From contig NZ_FQXT01000002.1 in NCBI RefSeq assembly GCF_900130045.1, positions 682,001 to 746,000 on the forward strand: 64,000 nucleotides of DNA, given 5' to 3'. This stretch comes from Leeuwenhoekiella palythoae. GTDB lineage: Bacteria > Bacteroidota > Bacteroidia > Flavobacteriales > Flavobacteriaceae. The notes below the pieces were generated by a model. The model worked only from the letters and a program-made list of their open reading frames with translations. It was not told the DNA's origin and ran no database searches. Numbering within the stretch: the stretch's first letter is position 1; each line of letters opens with the position of its first letter. The translations under genes and the position numbers were made by a program. Below are positions 59,686-64,000 of this stretch, piece after piece.

Positions 59686-61644
59686 TTAAAAACTGATCAC
59701 AATAAACTCTGAGCGACGGTTGAGTTGATGTTGCTCTTCGGTGCAATCAGATCCATTTCCGCAATCATTAATGAGTTCGGTTTCTCCAAATCCTTTACCC
59801 GAAATTCGAGTAGGATCAATACCTCTACTTACGATCCAGTCTGCTGTAGATTTTGCTCGTTTGTCAGATAAACTTAGGTTATAAGAATCGATTCCGCGAC
59901 TATCCGTATGCGAGCGTATTTCAACAACTAAAGTTGGATTTGACTCCATAACTGCCAGCACCTTAGTCAATTCTTCGGCAGCATCCGGTCTTATATTAAA
60001 GCGATCAAAATCAAAATAAATAGGCTTCAGATCTAGAAGTTTAGCAAGATCATCACCTTGGTTGATCTTGGTGATGCGAGGTTCTAGATAAAGATCAACA
60101 ACCATATCGTCGCCATCTTTAGGCACTGTTACGAGTTCTTCCGCAGAATAGTATTCCGGTTCGCTGGCGCGAATAAGAATCTGTTGGCCGCAGATGACAC
60201 TCAATGAATACTCTGCATTTTCATTTACAGGCGTACTGGCAAGAACATTTCCTTCCAGATCTAGAATGCTCACCGTAGCGGTTGGTATAGGAAGTTCGGT
60301 TTCTTTATCTCTAACCGTACCTGTGATGAGTGATTCACAAACCGGGATCTCTACCGGTTTTCTAGTGAATTTGAAGATATCATCACTTCCCATTCCGTAA
60401 TAACGATTGGTTGAAAAGTAGCCCATATTGCGGTAATCATCAACGATGAAAGCAAAATCGTCTTGCGGACTGTTGACCGGTTTTCCTAGATTGATAACAT
60501 AAGCGACATCTCCATTTTTCTTGGTAGCAACAACATAGATGTCAAGACCTCCAAGTCCGGGTCGCCCGTCTGAAGAGAAATAAAGATTTCCTTTTTTACT
60601 GATGTAAGGAAAATTCTCACGCCCTTCGGTATTGATGATGGGGCCTAGGTTTTCTGGAGCGCTGTATTCATTATCGCCTAAAATATCAACCACCCAGATG
60701 TCTGAAAAACCAACAGTTCCCGGCATATCAGATGCGAAGTATAGCTTTTTATTATCCGGGCTAAGTGCGGGGTGTGAGACTGAATAATCATCATCATTAA
60801 ACGGAAGTTCTACCGGAGCACTCCAGTTGCCGCCTTTTTTAACCGATTTAAAGATCTTAAGTCTAACAGTGCCATTTTTATCACTGCGTTTTACGCCTTG
60901 ACTGAAATTGTTTCGGGTAAAATACATAGTATTCCCATCGCTGGTAAAAGTAGGGGATGACTCGTGATAGCGGGAGTTGAGGATGCCGCCAAACTTTTCT
61001 ACCGCTCCAAGATCACCGGTTTCAACATCTATGGGCGCTTGATAGAAATCTAAAAAAGGTTCGTTGTTCCATTTGTGAATGTAGCGTGCGGTAGATCCTG
61101 TATCTCTGGCGGAAGAAAAGATCAATTTGTTCTCATAGATCATCGGGCCAAAGTCAGATAATCGTGAGTTGGTTCTTCTCAAATTTTCAACTTCATACTC
61201 GCTTTCACTGTAGCTTATTTCCTCAAGATAATCTGGCTCTTCATTAAATAATTCGGCCCTAGAATCTTCACCTTTTTCCTTTCGGAACAACTCCATAATA
61301 CGATCTGAAGCTTCATATTGTTGCACCCCTTTGAGGGATTGTGCGTATCTGAATAGGTCTTCTGGTGTTAAGGATTCCGGGTATTTGTCGTAAAGCTTTT
61401 TGTACCACTTGGCACTTTCTTCGTATTTGCCGTTAAAATAATAACTGTCCCCCAGTTTTTTAAAAAGTTCTTCAGATTCATAACCTTCCCCTGCTAATCG
61501 TAAATAGATTTTTTGCGCATCGATAAAGGCATAACTTTCAAACTTTTTGGCGGCTTTGTCTAATTCCTTTTCTTGAGCGTATGTGAGCGAAAGTGACAGA
61601 AAAAGAAAAAAATGTAGAAAACGCTTGCTTGAGATTACCTGCAT
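59686..61644 (-). CDS. OmpA-family protein with TPR, PD40 propeller and carboxypeptidase-regulatory-like domains (PorE-like)
   Basis: A 652-residue secreted protein (signal peptide ends near LTYA-Q, residue 23). Domains in order: TPR-type helices (about 25-120), a PD40/WD40-like beta-propeller (about 160-425; LSPDNKKLYFASDMPG, GNLYFSSDGRPGLGGLDIY), a carboxypeptidase-regulatory-like sandwich (about 435-520) and a peptidoglycan-binding OmpA domain (about 535-650; VVEIRSHTDSRG, LSDKRAKSTADW, GFGETELIND). This order is that of PorE, which links the type IX secretion machinery to peptidoglycan, but many flavobacteria have several such proteins, usually next to a PorP/SprF gene. None is adjacent here, so the role is tentative. 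Confidence 0.88.
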   Translation of the reverse strand: MQVISSKRFLHFFLFLSLSLTYAQEKELDKAAKKFESYAFIDAQKIYLRLAGEGYESEELFKKLGDSYYFNGKYEESAKWYKKLYDKYPESLTPEDLFRYAQSLKGVQQYEASDRIMELFRKEKGEDSRAELFNEEPDYLEEISYSESEYEVENLRRTNSRLSDFGPMIYENKLIFSSARDTGSTARYIHKWNNEPFLDFYQAPIDVETGDLGAVEKFGGILNSRYHESSPTFTSDGNTMYFTRNNFSQGVKRSDKNGTVRLKIFKSVKKGGNWSAPVELPFNDDDYSVSHPALSPDNKKLYFASDMPGTVGFSDIWVVDILGDNEYSAPENLGPIINTEGRENFPYISKKGNLYFSSDGRPGLGGLDIYVVATKKNGDVAYVINLGKPVNSPQDDFAFIVDDYRNMGYFSTNRYYGMGSDDIFKFTRKPVEIPVCESLITGTVRDKETELPIPTATVSILDLEGNVLASTPVNENAEYSLSVICGQQILIRASEPEYYSAEELVTVPKDGDDMVVDLYLEPRITKINQGDDLAKLLDLKPIYFDFDRFNIRPDAAEELTKVLAVMESNPTLVVEIRSHTDSRGIDSYNLSLSDKRAKSTADWIVSRGIDPTRISGKGFGETELINDCGNGSDCTEEQHQLNRRSEFIVISF

Positions 61645-61685
61645 AGCTAAAAAATAATAGGTTGAAATTGAGATCTAGGGGAGTA

Positions 61686-61693
61686 CAAATATA
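61686..61693 (-). promoter_or_regulatory. Candidate -7 promoter element of the OmpA/PD40 gene
   Basis: The minus strand reads TATATTTG, a perfect TAnnTTTG match, about 40 bases before the start codon. No TTTG is seen at -33. Confidence 0.55.
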
Positions 61694-61844
61694 ACTAAAT
61701 TTTAACCCTGTGGAATTTTAAATCCGCTGATTGCTAAAAAATTAGGGGGTGGTTTATCCCCTTTTTTCGATGTGTTTTTTCAATTATCTGAAGAATTCTA
61801 AGATAGAAATTGGGGCTTCAGATGATTAGCTGTGTTATACTTGC

Positions 61845-61852
61845 TAACTTTG
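61845..61852 (+). promoter_or_regulatory. Candidate -7 promoter element of the nitroreductase gene
   Basis: TAACTTTG matches TAnnTTTG and lies 17 bases before the ATG at 61870, giving a short leader of about 12 bases. Confidence 0.55.
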
Positions 61853-61869
61853 AAGTAAAGAATTGAACT

Positions 61870-62427
61870 ATGTTAGACCAAATAATCAAAAATAGAAGAT
61901 CTATTTTTCCGAATCAATTTTCAGGAAAAGCAGTTTCAAAAGAAGAAATAAAAATATTACTCGAAGCTGCGAACTGGGCGCCAACTCATCGTAAAACGCA
62001 ACCGTGGCGCTTTAAAGTTTTTAGAGAGGATTCACTCAGCGTACTCGCTGAATTTATAGAGAAAGCCTACACGACTACCACTCCTGAACATCAATTTTCT
62101 GCATTTAAGCTGAAAAAAACGCTTGAAAAAGTGACCACAAGTGCAGCGGTCATTGTGATCTGTATGCAGCGTGATCCTAAAGAGAGCGTTCCTGAATGGG
62201 AAGAAGTGGCTGCTACTGCGATGGCTGTACAGAATCTATGGCTTATGACGGGAGAATTAGGCCTTGGTGGCTATTGGAGTTCGCCGGGTTATAGAACAGC
62301 TATGCATACAGAACTAAAGCTAAATACTGGTGAAGAATGCTTAGGGTTCTTTTATTTAGGCGCGTATAAAGAAGAGCCGCTTGCTGGAGAGCGCGACGCT
62401 ATTGAAGATAAAACAGTTTGGTTTTAA
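61870..62427 (+). CDS. Nitroreductase family flavoprotein
   Basis: A 185-residue FMN-dependent oxidoreductase. The N-terminal KNRRSIFPNQF and the ANWAPTHRKTQPWRF segment (34-48) are the FMN-phosphate and flavin-binding parts of the nitroreductase fold. ATAMAVQNLWLMTGELGLGG (about 117-136) is the dimer and flavin helix, and GFFYLGAY closes the fold. Length is normal for the small, YdjA-like branch, which reduces nitro-compounds or quinones with NAD(P)H. The physiological substrate is unknown. It diverges from the OmpA gene, has its own promoter element, and is convergent with the amidohydrolase gene. Confidence 0.92.
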   Translation: MLDQIIKNRRSIFPNQFSGKAVSKEEIKILLEAANWAPTHRKTQPWRFKVFREDSLSVLAEFIEKAYTTTTPEHQFSAFKLKKTLEKVTTSAAVIVICMQRDPKESVPEWEEVAATAMAVQNLWLMTGELGLGGYWSSPGYRTAMHTELKLNTGEECLGFFYLGAYKEEPLAGERDAIEDKTVWF

Positions 62428-62553
62428 AATTTATTGGCACTGCCAAAGGGTTTAATACTCAGAGGCTTGCTTAGAAATTGAAACGTGTTTCCAATTAATA
62501 ATGTCTCTCTGGTTTGCCCTGAGGTGGTTTACTTAAAAGGTGGGGGGTGGAAA

Positions 62554-63825
62554 TTATTCTTTAATTACCTCACCTGCTTTCATTACAAAAGTCACCTCAT
62601 TTAGGGTATTGATATTTTGAAGAGGGTCTTCGTCAACTGCGATGATGTCTGCTTTAAAGCCTGCTGCTAATTGCCCCAGCGCATCTTCAGCTTTGAGTAC
62701 TTTAGCAGTCTCAATAGTTGCAGATTGAATCGCTTCCATCGGGGTCATACCGGCCTCAACCATATATCCAAATTCTTTAGCATTCTCCCCGTGCGGAAAC
62801 ACACCGGCATCGGTCCCGAAGGCGATATTGACTCCTTTGTTGTATGCCATCGCGAAGGTCTTTTGAAGTTGTGGTCCTATCTCTAATGCTTTAGGGACGA
62901 TCACTGCAGGGTAGTAGTCTTTTATTTTTGCCTTTTCTGCGACATATTTACCAGCACTTAAAGTAGGTATATAGTAGGTGTTGTGCTTTTTCATTAAATC
63001 TGCAGTCTCTTCACTCATTAAAGTGCCGTGCTCAATGGTCTTTACACCTGCTCGCACGGCGCGCTGCATTCCTTCGTCTCCGTGTGCGTGAGCAGCCACT
63101 TGCAAATCATAATCTTTACCAGTGGTCACGATAGCTTCAATCTCTTCTTCAGTAAACTGAGGATTCTGACCATTTTTTGCTACACTTAAAACGCCACCGG
63201 TTGCGGTGATTTTAATCCAATCGGCACCGTTTTTATAACGCTGTCTTACCGCTTTACGGGCGTCATCTACATTGTTCACAACACCTTCTTTGGGTCCCGG
63301 ATCGCCCATTAGATCTTTGCGGTATCCGTTTGTAGGATCAGCATGCCCGCCAGTGGTGCCAATCGCTTTTTCGGCGGTGAAAATTCGTGGACCCAATACT
63401 TTTCCTGTATTTATCGCATTGCGTAGCGAGACATTTACACCGCTGCCGCCAAGATCCCTAATTGTGGTAAATCCAGCATTTAAGGTGCGTAATGCAAGCT
63501 CTTGCGCTTTGTAAGCGATGTCTGCTTCATTAAGTGTAAAACCTTCTAGGTAACGCGTAGGACTGGTTTCGGTTTCAATATGAACGTGTAAATCAGCAAA
63601 ACCAGGAAGTACAACTTTGTCTTTTAAATCTATGACCTTTCCGGCACCAGATTCATATCCATCAATTACATCTTCAATTTCATCTCCCGAAACGATAATC
63701 GTTTGTTCATTTAGGACTTTTCCGTTTTTGGTGTCAACGAGTTTACCTACGTGTAAATACGTTTTTTGAGCAAAAGCAATATTACTTAAAAGAGCTAATG
63801 CCAGCGAGAGAAGTGTGATGCGCAT
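62554..63825 (-). CDS. Secreted metal-dependent amidohydrolase (imidazolonepropionase/prolidase-like)
   Basis: A 423-residue protein with a signal peptide (SNIAFA-Q, cleavage about 19). The amidohydrolase metal site is complete: His80 and His82 in DLHVHIE, Lys205 in WIKITATGG (probably carboxylated), His246/His248 in AAHAHGDE, His266 in TIEHG and an Asp in IAFGTDAG. The closest groups are the imidazolonepropionase-like and Xaa-Pro dipeptidase-like hydrolases, many of which are exported in Bacteroidota and act on dipeptides or cyclic amides in the periplasm. The exact substrate is unknown. The next gene on the strand, a DegT-type aminotransferase, ends only 12 bases upstream of this ATG, so the two may be co-transcribed although no functional link is evident. 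Confidence 0.9.
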   Translation of the reverse strand: MRITLLSLALALLSNIAFAQKTYLHVGKLVDTKNGKVLNEQTIIVSGDEIEDVIDGYESGAGKVIDLKDKVVLPGFADLHVHIETETSPTRYLEGFTLNEADIAYKAQELALRTLNAGFTTIRDLGGSGVNVSLRNAINTGKVLGPRIFTAEKAIGTTGGHADPTNGYRKDLMGDPGPKEGVVNNVDDARKAVRQRYKNGADWIKITATGGVLSVAKNGQNPQFTEEEIEAIVTTGKDYDLQVAAHAHGDEGMQRAVRAGVKTIEHGTLMSEETADLMKKHNTYYIPTLSAGKYVAEKAKIKDYYPAVIVPKALEIGPQLQKTFAMAYNKGVNIAFGTDAGVFPHGENAKEFGYMVEAGMTPMEAIQSATIETAKVLKAEDALGQLAAGFKADIIAVDEDPLQNINTLNEVTFVMKAGEVIKE

Positions 63826-63837
63826 GTGGATAGTTGT

Positions 63838-64000
63838 TTAATCGATAAATTCTAAGATTTTAGTTACAATATACTCAATTTGCTCATTATCTAGCTCAGA
63901 ATGCATTGGTAATGAGATCACTTCTTTCACTAATTGATTGGTAATGCTAAAATCTTCTTCATTATAACGAGCATCAGCATAAGCTTTCTGTTTATGCAGC
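63838..64000 (-). CDS. DegT/DnrJ/EryC1/StrS-type aminotransferase (C-terminal end only)
   Basis: Only the last 54 codons are in the window; the gene continues to the right. The visible tail LHKQKAYAD, ITNQLVKEVISLPMHSEL and DNEQIEYIVTKI is the typical end of DegT-family PLP-dependent sugar aminotransferases, where the SLPMH motif is strongly conserved. Such enzymes make amino sugars for surface polysaccharides, so a capsule or O-antigen cluster may begin beyond the window. The catalytic lysine is not in the visible part. Confidence 0.8.
   Translation of the reverse strand, partial: LHKQKAYADARYNEEDFSITNQLVKEVISLPMHSELDNEQIEYIVTKILEFID

Overview
This window comes from a marine-type member of the Bacteroidota, most likely family Flavobacteriaceae. 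The signs are two SusC/SusD pairs with lipobox-bearing partners, a FecR-type anti-sigma factor, GldA/F/G-like ABC genes, a PorE-like OmpA protein, promoters of the TTTG...TAnnTTTG type, almost no Shine-Dalgarno sequences, and a BfmA/BtgA mobilization protein. I cannot name the genus from sequence alone.

Left part (1-35.9 kb): AT-rich accessory DNA, mostly on the plus strand. Positions 1-16.6 kb hold a FecR-controlled outer-membrane uptake locus: FecR (cut by the window edge), a TonB-dependent transducer with an STN signalling domain, a SusD lipoprotein, a DUF4843 lipoprotein and a PKD-like lipoprotein. After a terminator come two paralogous GldF-GldG fusion permeases on either side of one ATPase, then a secreted M16 zinc peptidase. 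I read this as a peptide-type (not sugar) acquisition and processing system with an unexplained ABC module. Positions 16.7-19 kb are a relic zone: a DNA-binding-like protein of the kind found on mobile elements, about 0.8 kb of non-coding DNA with nested inverted repeats, and an orphan BfmA-type mobilization protein without a relaxase. Positions 19-33.9 kb are a polysaccharide utilization locus (PUL): a propeller/Y_Y_Y/LuxR-type sensor-regulator facing SusC, SusD, a PKD glycan-binding lipoprotein, three GH30 enzymes and one GH5 enzyme with a C-terminal CBM6-like domain. GH30 abundance suggests a beta-1,6-linked glucan. A strong terminator separates the transport genes from the enzymes.

Junction (34-36 kb): tandem repeats, a palindrome, a tyrosine recombinase and a large hairpin end at a tRNA-Asp gene whose 3' end faces the recombinase. 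This fits an integrative element inserted at tRNA-Asp; the PUL and perhaps the FecR locus may be its cargo.

Right part (36-64 kb): housekeeping DNA, mostly on the minus strand. It carries a DUF58 protein, ClpP, thioredoxin, a GH13 alpha-glucan enzyme, an HNH-like zinc protein, DNA polymerase III alpha with an N-terminal proofreading-type exonuclease, two DUF2383 four-helix proteins, a DUF5117-type metalloprotease, tRNA-Gly and tRNA-Leu, MutS, a SpoU-type RNA methyltransferase, a FolK-deoxynucleoside kinase fusion that appears to start at ATT, a queuosine-precursor transporter, an AsmA-like protein, the OmpA/PD40 protein, a nitroreductase, an amidohydrolase and the tail of a DegT-type aminotransferase. 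Two inverted copies of a structured, variable-stem repeat flank the GH13/HNH segment.
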